A stretch of DNA of 64,000 bases, taken from positions 1,984,001-2,048,000 of the forward strand of contig JAPNXP010000002.1 in assembly GCA_028753945.1 (NCBI GenBank), written 5' to 3'. The position numbers and the translations under genes are program-made. Shown here piece after piece: positions 11,136 to 22,054 of this stretch. Source of the DNA: Hexactinellida sp. DTS-2022 (taxonomy: Eukaryota; Porifera; Hexactinellida). The notes under the pieces were generated by a model. The model did not search any database, was not told where the DNA came from, and worked only from the letters and a program-made list of their open reading frames with translations. Numbering within the stretch: position 1 is the stretch's first letter; the number at the start of each line of letters is the position of its first letter.

Positions 11136-11178
11136 TTCTTAACGACTTTATATTGTCAGATTCGTGCTCAGCACTTAA
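11136..11178 (+). repeat. 43-bp perfect inverted repeat, left arm
   Basis: This begins TTCTTAACGACTTTATATTG and ends CTCAGCACTTAA. Its exact reverse complement is at 12209-12251, about 1.03 kb away. Confidence 0.9.
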
Positions 11179-11559
11179 TTTCCAGCAACTACTACTTTTG
11201 ATCTTGGCTTTGAGCTGGAATATGATAAATGCATACTTTTGGATCGACAATAATATTTAGAGTGTTTCTAATAGTATATTCGCACTCAGTACGCATACCC
11301 GAGAAAAACAAGGGGTCACTCGATATAGTTGCTCCAAATTGGGAGATCGGGATGTTTATCACATTCTTACCGTTGCTATGGAAAACCAAAAAATATTCTC
11401 ACCAAATATTTTCAAAAAATATACCTATCAAAATGCTGGAAATTAAAATTGTGAAATATTCACTTCAATCTTCATAGATTTTTCAGAAACAGGTAGAAAT
11501 TTAACTTAGAAAATATAAAATTAATTATACCAATCAAGTGGAAATACAAGTCGATCAAA

Positions 11560-11806
11560 AAACAATTCTAACAGTAACAAATGCAAGTTAGTCATAAAAC
11601 TATTCTAACAAATGCAAGTCGACCATAAAAATATTCTAACAAATGCAAGTTAGTCATAAAACTGATTCTAACAAATGCAAGTTAGTCATAAAACAATTCT
11701 AACAAATGCAAGTTAGCCATAAAACAATTCTAACAAATGCAAGTTAGTCTTAAAACTGATTCTAACAAATGCAATCAGTTGAAATTCTAACAAATGCATG
11801 CACCCC
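11560..11806. mobile_element. MULE copy 4: solitary right-end 31-bp array
   Basis: Units of about 31 bp containing CTAACAAATGCAAGTTAGTC repeat roughly eight times. The last units are spaced 32 then 25 bp, and the edge is ACAAATGCATGCACCCC. This matches the right edge of the complete MULE at 24078 (ACAAGTGCATGCAGCCC). It abuts Helentron helicase sequence at 11807. The left end and any transposase were not found, so this is an isolated or deleted end. Confidence 0.7.
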
Positions 11807-12212
11807 ATCATAATAGATGAAATATCCATGGTTGGTTGTAAATTATGTCTCAGGTTAATAAGCGATTGAAAGCCATTATGGATAATTCACTGGACTTTGG
11901 TGGTGTCTCCATCATCTGTGTTGGAGATTTCCATCAGTTACGCCCGGTTAAGGATAGCTATGTCAATCAAATTCCAATCTCCAGTGCCAATAATTACGAC
12001 GGGCTGGTTGGTCCGTACCTTTGGGAATAATTCTCATATATAGAACTGACGGAAATAATGAGACAAAAATATGATGAGAAGTTTGCATTAGCATTGAACA
12101 ATTTTGCTAACTGTTGTTTAAATCTAATAGCTAGTAGAATTATTGCGAAATATTTTTTTGAGAATCTTCCCATAAAATATGTCCATCTGTTTAGTACTAA
12201 CGCCAGTGTTAA
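11807..12212 (+). pseudogene. Fragment of a second Helentron helicase
   Basis: The DNA matches 5281-5695 closely: ATCATAATAGATGAAATATC, then DEISMVG, the SQVNKRLKAIMDNSLDFGGV block and GDFHQLRPVKDSY. It differs by a small insertion after AGCTATGTC, a deletion after GTTGTTTAA and several substitutions. The fragment starts at the MULE array edge (11806) and stops inside the 43-bp inverted repeat, sharing TTAA at the junction. It is a broken piece of the same Helentron family. Confidence 0.85.
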
Positions 12213-12251
12213 GTGCTGAGCACGAATCTGACAATATAAAGTCGTTAAGAA
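12209..12251 (-). repeat. 43-bp perfect inverted repeat, right arm
   Basis: Exact reverse complement of 11136-11178, joined at TTAA to the Helentron fragment. Confidence 0.9.
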
Positions 12252-12439
12252 TAAATTTGAATGAGCTATACTGTATTTATACTGCCGGCGATGTCGATTG
12301 GGCACCAATTTTTGACCCCTGAAAAATTTGTTCTTCCAAAAATTCTGCTATGTGCCATAGCTGAAGTTGATCAGAACCTATAATACTACAATTGTGCAAA
12401 ATTTGATACTTTTATCTCGAAAATGCACAATCTTGCACC

Positions 12440-12594
12440 CAGAGGCGTAGCCAGGGTGCGGCACTTGGGGCACAGGCCGCACCCTAAAAATTTGTGCCCA
12501 CAAAAATGCCCATTAGTATAATACTATAGTGCGGAAATGCCGCAACCATAATCTACCTGTGCCGCACCTTCATGCAGGCCTAGCTACGCCTCTG
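12440..12594. mobile_element. hAT MITE, 155 bp
   Basis: The ends are CAGAGGCGTAGCCAGG and CCTAGCTACGCCTCTG. The 8-bp duplication CTTGCACC lies at 12432-12439 and 12595-12602. The host sequence is the dispersed repeat shared with 59945-60055. Confidence 0.9.
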
Positions 12595-12838
12595 CTTGCA
12601 CCTATTGCTGGACTATTATTGACCAGACAAATTTTGAAATGTGTCCAAAATTGGTTAATCAAAAATCGTAACCCCAGGTGCAAATTAGACGGTCACTTCG
12701 CACCTACATGCAAAGTTTCAGCTCATCAACTAGAAAGATCTGGCCAGGGAACTGTCTACGGAAAAATAATAATAATAATAATAAAGGCAGTGATTTTAGA
12801 ACTTGGCCACTATACTATAGTATAGTCGGCACAGTAAA
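12595..12838. mobile_element. Edge of dispersed repeat ending in CTGTGCCGAC palindrome
   Basis: The sequence AACCCCAGGTGCAAATTAGA ... GTCTACGG matches 59945-60055 and, inverted, 9040-9150. The edge is ACTATACTATAGTATAGT followed by CGGCACAGTA, found also at 48540, 48596 and 60085-60115. Confidence 0.65.
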
Positions 12839-13459
12839 AACTTATTTAAGAAGCACAATGAACCAACGAAGCCTCTCGCCCCCCCTACATTTGTATTAGG
12901 GGGGGGGGGGCGATTGCCCCCCTTGCCCCCCCAGAATCGAAGCCCTTGATAAGTATGCCTTATATAACATACTTGATGCTTATTTAAATTTAAACTGTTC
13001 AATTAATATTTCTTTATAAAATTAAAAAGTCCCCCCCCTAAAAAAATTACCTTTCCCCCATATCCTGAGGGCCTTGGGAAAATTTTTTGGCAAACCTTAA
13101 TTTGTATCCATATGCTATATCTACTAATTAGAATACTTAGTTATATTTATTTGTGCTACATTGAACATTCGCCTATCAAGTGACTTTTTGAGGAAGAGTC
13201 GGCGCTCGGCATACCCCCCTGATTCATCCCATATCTCCTGGACAAATTTTTTGCCGCTTGACGACGACAGAATTTGATATACTATTCCGATTTCAAAAAC
13301 TCGCCTGTTTTCTGTAGATCTCAAATGGTACTCGCGATTAACCTTGGCGTTTTACACTAATAGATAAAACCTACTTACTAATGATCCATAAATCTCGAAT
13401 TATTGGGAATATTTCTACCATAAATTCGAGAACCTGAATAATTTTTAGTTTTATAGATA
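12839..13459. other. Non-coding; short poly-G/poly-C patches
   Basis: Runs of G and C at 12881-12950 and 13029-13040 look like the edges of G/C-rich MITEs. No target duplication or gene could be defined. Confidence 0.4.
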
Positions 13460-13974
13460 CAGTGGAACCTCGCGTATCGGGGCACCTCCGTCCAAGCGCT
13501 CAGCGCCCCAATACGAGGGAGTGCCCCAATATTCGGGTTCTAAGAGAACTCCAATATGTTTGGTTAAAGCAACTAAGTTAGCACCAACACAACAAATCAT
13601 ACACATATAGTAAAAACCTAGAGTTAAGGCTGATATTTAAGCAGTACTACACATTACAATTTCACATTATACTTTACCTACACTAGGAGACTAGGAGTCA
13701 CAAATCTATGATATTCACGGAAATTTTTTTAATAAAAACTCCCCCGATTACCTCAACACGAGTCTTTAGCGTGAGTGGGTGACGCTTACCGGCCATTACA
13801 AAGAATGCTAAGCTGCTCAAAAGTAAAAAGCATGTTACTCAAGAGAAATAATCTTCGGTGGAGTGCCCCGATAAGTGAATGGCGCCCCGATACGCGGGTT
13901 ATTTTTATGGGAAAAAAACAAATTCCCAACCGACTGCCCTGATACGCGCATGCCCCGATCGCGGTGTTCTACTG
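13460..13974. mobile_element. Tc1/mariner/pogo-like MITE (515 bp)
   Basis: The left end is CAGTGGAACCTCGCGTATCG, preceded by TA. The right end is CGATCGCGGTGTTCTACTG, followed by CA, a likely mutated TA. The interior has GCCCCGATACGCG-like inverted pairs. Confidence 0.75.
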
Positions 13975-14535
13975 CAGCAATGTTCTGTCAAGGTTAATCG
14001 CGCATTTGAATGTCAAATGAGCTATTTAAACAATACACACTATTAAAGACAAAATATTATGTTTCGTAAATTGGGATAGTATACTATACTATGAAAAGTT
14101 GAAATTTTATACTGAGTAGTTTTATATTTTATTCCACATTTGGCTGTTTCTCTGTAGTGCGAATACACACAGAAAATTTCAAGTCTTAATGTTCAGTAGT
14201 TTTGGTAGAAGTGACCCCTACCGGACTCACCCCTTAAATAGCGCCTAAACCGCTAAACCACAATTCCAGATTTTCAGAATTTTCTCAAATTTTTCCATTG
14301 GACTCCAATGGTTGATTACTCCATATACAATGAAAATTATGCCAATAGGATGCATAGTTTAGCTTAGAATAAAATTACAAAACTGGACTAATATTTTTTA
14401 TTATGATTTGGCAACATGTGTAACCGTTATAGGTATAGTAGGTAAATATTAGCTTTTCTAATTACACTTTCTCTTTAATTCAATTATACTTTGCCTTTAT
14501 AATGCTAGCTCCTTGTTTATTTATATCCTGGACTC
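13975..14535. other. Non-coding AT-rich stretch
   Basis: Nothing recognised apart from a CACATTTGGCTG stretch near 14140 that resembles sequence before the exon-like stretches at 16488 and 42813. Confidence 0.4.
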
Positions 14536-14680
14536 ATGTCCAACTCTTGTTCTGCTCCCAGATGTGCTACTGGATGCTATAGTGATCATAGACTAGTGGT
14601 GTTGCAGTATTTCTCATTCCTTCTGGGCCGCAAGACATCGTCCATAATTGGAAACGTTTTCTGCATAGAGTTGGTGAGTA
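14536..14680 (+). pseudogene. THAP-domain N-terminus, isolated exon
   Basis: MSNSCSAPRCATGCYSDH has the opening of a THAP zinc finger: an initiator Met close to Cys-x4-Cys and a Gly-Cys-Tyr turn. It is similar in layout to the THAP starts at 40549 and 44960. THAP domains are the DNA-binding part of P-element transposases and of several animal regulators. A GTGAGT at about 14671 could be a splice donor. No matching downstream transposase was recognised, so it may be a P-element relic or the first exon of a host gene. Confidence 0.45.
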
Positions 14681-15118
14681 CATACTTGCCAACCTATAGT
14701 AAGTCTTTGGCGGGACGGAGGAATGAATTTTGGCGGGACAAAGAACATTAGTACATAAATAAGTGAAGTAGTATTACTATTTGTACGGATGTCCTAGTAA
14801 TTGTATCGCAGCCATACTGAGAATTTTGATTTCACACATTATGTGTGTGGGCACTCTTGAATTTTTTTTCCTGATTTCATACACAAGACAACCTCTAGCT
14901 TTTATCGGAGGATATGCTGCCTTTCTTATTAAGGAAATTGTCTAAAATCTCAGATTTGTACCCAGATTGTTGTTCAGTACTCACTGAAAATGGAAATTGA
15001 AGAACCGGATTTTAACTGTTGCCTTTTTGATTGTTTTCTTTTGATCGTGACTGCTTAAAATGGCCCTTCCAATTACGTGCTAAATGTGGTGTTTACACCT
15101 TGGAAAGTGTCTACAATT

Positions 15119-15301
15119 ATGTTTTCAATCGGATTCAAGCAACTCCCTCTCCTAAAACTCGATAGAGAAAAGTGCGAAGACTTCGTTGATGAGTGTATAG
15201 ATTGCTTAGTACAGAAGGAAAATCAATTTATGACTTTAAATTTTAACAATAGTAGCCAATTGTTACTTAATGGTGACGGTAACAATTTATGGGTAAATTA
15301 A
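15119..15301 (+). other. Possible coding stretch of unknown identity
   Basis: The frame reads MFSIGFKQLPLLKLDREKCE and DFVDECIDCLVQKENQFMTL up to a TAA at 15299-15301. The composition looks protein-like, but I recognise no family and see no clear splice acceptor. It lies between a THAP relic and two more exon-like stretches on the same strand, so these could be parts of one old gene. Confidence 0.3.
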
Positions 15302-15978
15302 AAAAAATCAAATATCATAAATTTCATTTCTTCCTACTTACGAAAATTTTGATAAGGCTGGTTCCGTGCTACATGCACAATGGCACGATAGGTGGAAATA
15401 TCGAATAATTGTGTAACTTAAAATCTATCTGGAATTAGTTATAACGTATTCTCCAGATTCGTAAACCTATAAGTAAATGCGAATTACAAAGCAACTCAAG
15501 TGATATCTCTATAATTTTGCTAATCATGGTAGACAACCACAAAATTCTAAAATATGATTTTTCAAGGTTTCATATTAGTAGTTTAGGAATTCAAGCATGT
15601 ATTTCAACTCTATAGTAATTAGGCATGTTGTAAGTTATGAATAGGGAGTATTTTTAGAGCTCTTTCTAATGGTAAGATTATAATTAACGTATCTTCTGAG
15701 TAATTTATGATATTCTCATTTTAAAACAAGATGGAATTTCTCTATTTAGTATTGGTAGCTTTACGTGCTGTAACTGAAGCAACTAATTTTGCCTGTTGTT
15801 GCCCGTTGTAAATTAAGAAGTATTTTAAAGTATTTTAAAGTAAATTGTATTTATAACATAATAAAACAATTCCTAGGTTACCCGGAGTTAGCCCAAAAAA
15901 ACCTTAAATCTTTTTTTGTGAGGAGCTTAGAATTTTTAGCCATTATTTTACCCAAATCTTATTAAAATTTATTTATGA

Positions 15979-16182
15979 TTGATTATTAGATTAGCTCTCA
16001 ACGAAATTTCTACACTTTTGAACAACGAGGAAGCATATAACTTTTACATCTCTAATCTAGAGAAAAGTTCAAGTTTATATAGTGTTACTTTTCGCACTAC
16101 TGGAGTGACTATTCGGAATTTTCTTGAAATATTGAACATTCCAGAATTACTGACTTGTCACTCGAGTATGTGTGAAATGTAA
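15979..16182 (+). other. Possible exon of unknown identity
   Basis: The frame encodes IIRLALNEISTLLNNEEAYN and FLEILNIPELLTC before a TAA at 16180-16182. It looks like an amphipathic, helical protein segment. The family is not recognised. It lies on the same strand as 15119-15301 and 16488-16634. Confidence 0.3.
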
Positions 16183-16487
16183 ACATGAGATCAGAAATCG
16201 AACTTCATCGCCCCTAACTAGATAGTTAGTACTAACTTAATATGCATTAACATCGCATTGATAACTACCCAATTCTCTCGGAAAATCCTTTATATAGTCA
16301 ATTACGATCAATTTTCAATTAATATTGAATAATAATAGCACGTCATTTAGTTCCAGATTCACATATTTGGCTGTAACTCCGTAAGTATATGAGTTAGAGA
16401 GTCAAACTTTTATTTGAATAATAGCTGATAGAATAGGCTGGTGGCTGGGATTAATGTAACAATATAAATTTTGGTTTTAAATTGCAG

Positions 16488-16634
16488 GTGACCGGAGGCC
16501 TTAATCGTATCATCTGTCAGAGTGATCCAGGACTTTTACTGTATAGAGAAAATAAGAAATTACCCCCTAACATTAACAAAGAAGAAATTAGTAAGCAAGA
16601 TATTATGGTTAATTCCCTTATCCTAGAAGAATAA
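16488..16634 (+). other. Possible terminal exon, unknown gene or repeat relic
   Basis: After an acceptor-like TTTTAAATTGCAG the frame gives VTGGLNRIICQSDPGLLLYR, ENKKLPPNINKEEISKQDIM and VNSLILEE, then a TAA at 16632-16634: 48 codons without a stop. I do not recognise it. The preceding ~120 bp (ACATATTTGGCTG..., GAGTTAGAGAGTC...) resembles 42690-42810, which leads into another CAGGTGAYCSGAGGCCT acceptor. Either two relatives of one gene or two copies of a repeat are present. Confidence 0.35.
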
Positions 16635-17036
16635 CTAAAATTTTACAAAATATTTCATTTTTGTATCTAATATTAAATTTAGGCGAATTCCAATGACTTC
16701 ATAATTTTTCACCCTGAAGTCCTACATAATATCTGATCACACCAAAGTGTTTCCTTGGGTCGATAACCTATATAGCAATAATACATTTCTTAGTCCTATC
16801 TCCCATATTAATTGGTATTTCTACCAAATTGCCATTTCGTGCCACTGTGAGCTACATCCGCCCAGAAAAACGGTAAATTTGAAATGTTGAAATTTATACA
16901 ATATTTTACAAATAATGCGGAAGGATGTTATCTATAGATGGGACTTTGGATTTTATCGATACGACGATTATTTCCAAAGTTAGGAACGTTTAGTAGAGCG
17001 GGCTTTTATTTACAACTCGGTTTTATCACACAAAAG
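16635..17036. other. Non-coding stretch
   Basis: Nothing recognised. The hAT target duplication at 17037 marks its end. Confidence 0.4.
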
Positions 17037-17225
17037 GTCTTTAATGGAGATGCACCGGATCCGGCCGGATTTCGCTATTTGAGGTGGATCCGGGATCTGG
17101 CCGGATCCGAGATCAGGCTACCGGATCCACCGGATCCGATTCTGTTTGCGTATCAAATATTTAATTGATTCTATTAATCAATAAGTAACCTCTAATTACT
17201 TACAAAACTATTCAATAGTGACATA

Positions 17226-17702
17226 CAGTGGAACCTCCACAAACGGGGTGCCAGGGACGCAAGTTTTTTCCCAGGCACCCCGTTTCTGACACTTGTTGAC
17301 CACTGTCAACAATCAGTCTTCATGAGAGTTAGACTTGATAGTTCCTTGATATAATTCGATATGTACTGTTAGAAGCTTATTGTCATTGATAATTCGAGTT
17401 TGTAGAGCATGTTATAGTGATTTTTAGTTACATGGGATTACAAAAGGGATGAGTATGTGTTTTATGGGATTCAGAGTGGAAACCTTTCTTGAAAAATCGC
17501 ACCTAAGAATACAAAAATTCCCCGTTTGTAGAGGTTCATTTGTGTGGGAATCAAATTTCGGCGAAAAAAGGGTCACCCCGTTTCTACCTAATTCCCCGTT
17601 TGTGGAGGTTCATTTGTGTGGGACTAGGAATTTGTTGGAATTTTTTACCCCAGTTCCAGAGGTTCCCCGTTTCCACAGGCCCCGTTTCTGGAGGTTCCAC
17701 TG
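17226..17702. mobile_element. Tc1/mariner/pogo-like MITE nested in the hAT element
   Basis: The ends are CAGTGGAACCTCCACAAACG and TTTCTGGAGGTTCCACTG. TA dinucleotides flank it at 17224-17225 and 17703-17704. Its internal open frames are MITE sequence, not genes. Confidence 0.9.
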
Positions 17703-17869
17703 TACTCTACGCCAATTCAAATTAAGTTTAATTTTATGAAGTAATAGGAGACATAAACTATTTTAATGTCTTTGATTGACAGATTGAGGAAAATATGGAT
17801 AAGAAATTTCGAACTCAATTTTGATTTGGATTGCCTAAAAAATGTATTATTTAAATAGACAATTACTTA

Positions 17870-18100
17870 CAGTGGAACTCGCTTAGTTACTACTCGGCTT
17901 AAGACGTACTCTCGGATAATACGCACTATTCTCAAATATCGATTTCCCCCTTATCAAATGCATTATAAATAATTCGGTTAATACCTAATCGGATAAGAAG
18001 TTCCTTAGATAAGACCTATCGATTTTTATTCTCTAGTAAATATATCTATTATAATTCGATTGGTACGTACTTAAAAATGTCAGCTGGACTCAGTTAGTAT
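17870..18100. mobile_element. TA-flanked MITE end (truncated)
   Basis: The left end CAGTGGAACTCGCTTAGT follows TA. The sequence resembles, inverted, the right part of the complete MITE at 60563-60994 (CTAAGCGAGTTCCATTG). I found no matching right end here. Confidence 0.5.
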
Positions 18101-18698
18101 TTTGATTAAGTGTGTACTTGACAACTATAATACTTTAATCATATCGTATCATATGTCAGAGTCTTATATTCCCTACATCGTGTTCATATCATCTAACAAG
18201 TCCGCATTAGACATTTGGAATATGCAAAAGCGGATCAGGATCCGGTAAAATCCGATTCCGGCCGGATTTGTAAATCCAGGATCCGGCGAGATCCGGATCC
18301 GGCCGGAACCAAAAAAGTGGATCCGGTGCATCTCTAGTCTTTAACACGGTAAACTAACTAGTATTTGTGATTACATTGTTCCATTACTCAGACATTTGAT
18401 AGTCTGAGGAAATTCCTCCTAAAGTCATCAATTTTTTTTAGAAAGTGGATGTTGCAAAAGTTGTAGACCTTCGGCGATCTTATGGGAACAAATTCTTATC
18501 CAATTTGTAACTCAGAGAGGAAAAGAGATAAATTCAAGTTGAATTAGTGAAAAATGATAAGCACACATTGTTTCCCATAGGTAACTAATACATTTTATGA
18601 GGACGCACCGTTTTCGAAATGACCATATATGGGCATGAAATGTCACCAATTTTGATGACACATGCAAATTTGTATCTCCTAAACGGGAGACTCTAGAG

Positions 18699-19429
18699 CA
18701 GTGAATCTCAAACTGGGGTCCGCGGTCCCTTTAGGACCGCGAGGCACTTTTTGTTGGACCGCGAGATGTAGTTAAACCCAAAAATAATTAGTATACATTC
18801 TAGAATTAGAAATCATTTCATGCGACTAGAAAAAGTTAGTAACATAGTTTACTGTGCCGACTATGTAGTGGCCCCTCAGGATCCCAGCTAGGGTTGCCAT
18901 AGTTTTATAGAATCACGACCCACTTGTAACAAATCCTGCATCCTCCTTGGATTCTTTAAACTAGTTTGTTTTCTAGGGTAATACATTCCGTAATAAAATA
19001 TACAATTAAGTGAAAATATTCGCAATGCCTGAATATCCTAGCACAAATAAATACTTAATTATAATTAACTGCAATGAATTCAGCAAGGATTATAGACCCT
19101 CTAAATCGGATTCAGCCCAAGGGAAGCAAAAATCTAATATTTTAGTGTTCTGATATATTGAATATCTAATGGATGCACTACTCCCACGAACCCCAATCTA
19201 TAGTGCTTCCAATTCAAATTCTACATGTCGGCACAGCTGTAATTTTAGATTTATATGTAACATAAATGTAGCTATTGCTCTTTTTGCTGTCATCCTTTAT
19301 AGTTTTTTCAAAGTATACGAATACTGCATTTAAGATTTTTGTGCAGAAATTCTTGGGGGACCGCAAGAAGTTTCCAAATTACATAGGGGACCAAAATGCA
19401 ATTTTTTTTTTAAAGTTTGAGAACCACTG
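18699..19429. mobile_element. hAT MITE of Charlie-like type (731 bp)
   Basis: The ends are CAGTGAATCTCAAACTGGGG and GTTTGAGAACCACTG, the widespread hAT terminal sequence. The 8-bp duplication CTCTAGAG is at 18691-18698 and 19430-19437. A GGACCGCG palindrome lies near the left end. Confidence 0.92.
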
Positions 19430-19437
19430 CTCTAGAG

Positions 19438-19862
19438 CTTAACTCTAAATGTCTAATCACATTGATATATCATCTCTAAATCATTGCAAAGGCAAATATC
19501 ACTCAATTCCAAAAGGTTACCATGCTATAAATCGAATCAAAAGAGAGAAAATCAAAATTCAAAAGAGAGATAGAGCTTAGTTCTAACTTTCAGACGCTAT
19601 CAGTGATTGGTCCAGCAAGATGGACGACTTTAATTCCTTTGCGAATTAATATACCTCGTTGTAGTCATGTAGAAAATCGTCACTGCCACCTAAAAAGCAC
19701 CATATCTAATTATAGAGTGCCACAATTAGTAGCTTAGTTTTGAGAATTTCTGGAGTTATAAAGCTGAGATTTGGAACATAGCACTATGATACTCACACAC
19801 CATAAGATATAAAAAACGTGAAAGATAATACAATATGTACATTAATAGTACCAATATATCCC
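19438..19862. other. Non-coding stretch before the P-element relic
   Basis: No gene or repeat end recognised. The 5' terminus of the P-like element whose THAP exon begins near 19870 should lie here but was not found. Confidence 0.35.
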
Positions 19863-19868
19863 CTACAA

Positions 19869-20069
19869 AAAGGACATATTCGTCTGTTCTAAACATTTTG
19901 CTGCCCAGGATTTAATTACTGAAGTGGATATGCTTCAACCTGATGGTTCAATACAGAAGATTCCTCGTCGATCCATTCTAGGTGAGAATGCTATACCTTG
20001 TCTTCTACCCAATTGCCCCAAGTATCTAAGCACAAAACCACAATCCGCTAAGCCTGAAGGTTTAAATCG
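19869..20069 (+). pseudogene. P-like transposase, second half of THAP domain
   Basis: The frame reads DIFVCSKHFAAQDLITEVDM, where C-x2-H is the final metal pair of a THAP finger, then LQPDGSIQKIPRRSILGENA and IPCLLPNCPKYLSTK. It aligns with the same part of copies B and D (the GDGTFTEIPRAEAKL and AVPCLLPGCPSYY region of D). It stops at the MULE insertion, continues after 24079, and shortly meets stops. The first half of the THAP domain is not visible upstream. Confidence 0.75.
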
Positions 20070-20076
20070 GGGAGGT

Positions 20077-20400
20077 GCATTTGTCAGAATTTTGGAGTTG
20101 TCATTTGTCAGAATAATGGGAGTTGTCACTTGTCAGAATGGCTTTTTGTAGAATTGTCACTTGTCAGAATGGCTTTTTGTAAAACTGTCACTTGTCAGAA
20201 TGGCTTTTTGTAAGACTGTCACTTGTCAGAATGGCTTTTTGTAAGACTGTCACTTGTCAGAATGGCTTTTTGTAAGACTGTCACTTGTCAGAATGGCTTT
20301 TTGTAAAACTGTCACTTGTCAGAATGGCTTTTTGTAAAACTGTCACTTGTCAGAATGGCTTTTTGTAAGACTGTCACTTGTCAGAATGGCTTTTTGTATG
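20077..20400 (+). repeat. Left terminal tandem array of MULE copy 1
   Basis: Units begin at 20077, 20100 and 20125 (steps of 23 and 25 bp), then repeat every 31 bp with core CACTTGTCAGAATGGCTTTT, for about nine units. Confidence 0.93.
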
Positions 20401-20545
20401 TGACTTTAGTGGTTGCTGAAACCATTATAATTTAATTTCAGATAACTATTTGTTACCTGTCACTTGTCAGAATGGCTTTTTGTATGTGACTTTAGTGGTT
20501 GCTGAAACCATTATAATTTAATTTCAGATTACTATTTGTACCTTA
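20373..20545 (+). repeat. Direct duplication at the inner edge of the MULE array
   Basis: A block of about 85 bp that starts in the last array unit and continues TATGTGACTTTAGTGGTTGC to TTAATTTCAGAT is repeated once from about 20458. It may contain the promoter side of the transposase gene. Confidence 0.8.
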
Positions 20546-21480
20546 TGGAACAACAATCGGAATTTGTTATTTTTGTGGGTGTCAGCGATTCATGCAATTC
20601 AAATCAATCTATTAGTTACGAACAATGCAAATGTCAAGTATTTAAACTCCGAATTAGTTAGTCATTTTATAAACGATAATGGAATTCACTTCACAGGAAT
20701 ATAAACGATCAATTGGAAAAGTCATTACAACCTGCGACGGACACAAGTATGTTCATTCAAAGTTAACCGAGGATTATGTATACCTCAAATGCGCGATTTT
20801 TAGAACTGGTTGCAAAGGAACTAGCAAGTTGAATCGTCTAAGAAATTTAATCACTCCAATGAATCAACATAATCATAGTGTTGAAGACTATAAATCTGAT
20901 GTATTACAACTCAAGGCTAAGTGCAAAAGTGTTGCAAAACATTCACAAATGAACCTTCGAAAAATATTTGACGACACAACAAGACACGATCCCTGTGCAG
21001 CTGATATATCGTTTGTAGAATGCGAGTCATCATTGTATCGCGCAAGAAGAACACTTGAGCCTAAAATTCCTCTAACAGCTACTGACTTCTGTGAAATGTT
21101 AGCAACATCAACTTTTGCAGAACACTTCAAATTTTCAGTAACAAGAGGAAGCCAAACAGATGTAATCTTTTTTTCAGATGAGATGAAGATTCTCCTCAAC
21201 GAGATCACGAACATCCAATTTGATGGCACATTCCAGACAGTTCCAAAACAGTTTGTTCAATTGTGGACAATATTTGTGGCTGTTGGAAGACACACTATGC
21301 CTGCCATCCATTGTATAATGACATCCAAGAGTCAAGAATTATACACAGCAGTTTTGGAGGACCTTGCTTCACTTATTCCCCAATTCCAGCCCAAGGGGTC
21401 AATGTCAAATTGGGAACCAGCACCCAGAAACGCCTTTAAGGAAATCTATCCTCAAATGAAATTATATGGGTGCTGGTTTC

Positions 21481-22054
21481 TAGTGCTGCGAACTGGAATT
21501 AAATTTGATTCAATTCAGTTACAGTTACAGTTACAGTTTTAGTTTCATTTCAGTTACAGTTTTAATTCAGTTACAGTTACAGTTTTCATTTCAGTTACAG
21601 TATTAATTCAGTTACAGTTTTAATTCAGTTACAGTTTTCATTTCAGTTACAATTTTACCACAGTCAAGTACAATTTCGTACTTAGTTAGGTATTCACAAC
21701 TTTCAACTATTTTACGACTAAACCTTAAGTTAATTATTACTAATCCTTATTATACTCTATGCAATAAATAATTGTAATCGCTTTATCTAGGTTCCAAGGT
21801 CTGCAGACAACATAATCTAGTTTCATTTTTTCTAATTTCATTTTGTGCCGCCTGACTAGTGCTGCAAACCGGAATTGAATTTGAAGAAATTCAATTCCAG
21901 TTTTAATTTCAGTTGGAGAAAAATACATTTCAGTTACAGTTACAGTTACAGTTTTATAAACGAGTACATTTCAGTTACAGTTTAGAAAAATCGCTAAAAC
22001 TATTTCAGTTGTAATTCAGTTACAGTTTTAATTCAGTTTCAGTTCGCAGCACTA
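21481..22054. mobile_element. hAT MITE with TTACAGTTTTAATTCAG repeats, inside the MULE gene
   Basis: The ends are TAGTGCTGCGAACTGGAATT and CAGTTCGCAGCACTA. CTGGTTTC is duplicated at 21473-21480 and 22055-22062. The interior is a simple array of CAGTTACAGTTTTAATT-type units. A second left end (TAGTGCTGCAAACCGGAATT near 21855) suggests that one copy is nested in or joined to another. Confidence 0.9.

Larger units (their letters stand above)
17045..18336. mobile_element. Non-autonomous hAT element with CCGGAT-rich ends
   Basis: The ends are TGGAGATGCACCGGATCCGG and, inverted, TAGAGATGCACCGGATCC. The 8-bp duplication GTCTTTAA is at 17037-17044 and 18337-18344. Subterminal CCGGAT/ATCCGG clusters lie at both ends. 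No hAT transposase is present. A TA-flanked MITE is nested inside. Confidence 0.9.

Noticed and set aside
17449-17739. Open frames of 60-96 codons on the plus strand
   Set aside because: They lie within or across a TA-flanked MITE and translate its inverted repeat ends.
19935-20129. Minus-strand 64-codon frame over the THAP exon
   Set aside because: It is the shadow of the plus-strand THAP coding sequence and runs into the MULE array.
20077-20400. A 31-bp periodic array that superficially resembles a CRISPR
   Set aside because: The units are directly contiguous, with no unique spacers, and a mirror-image array closes the element at its other end. The context is a eukaryotic MULE.
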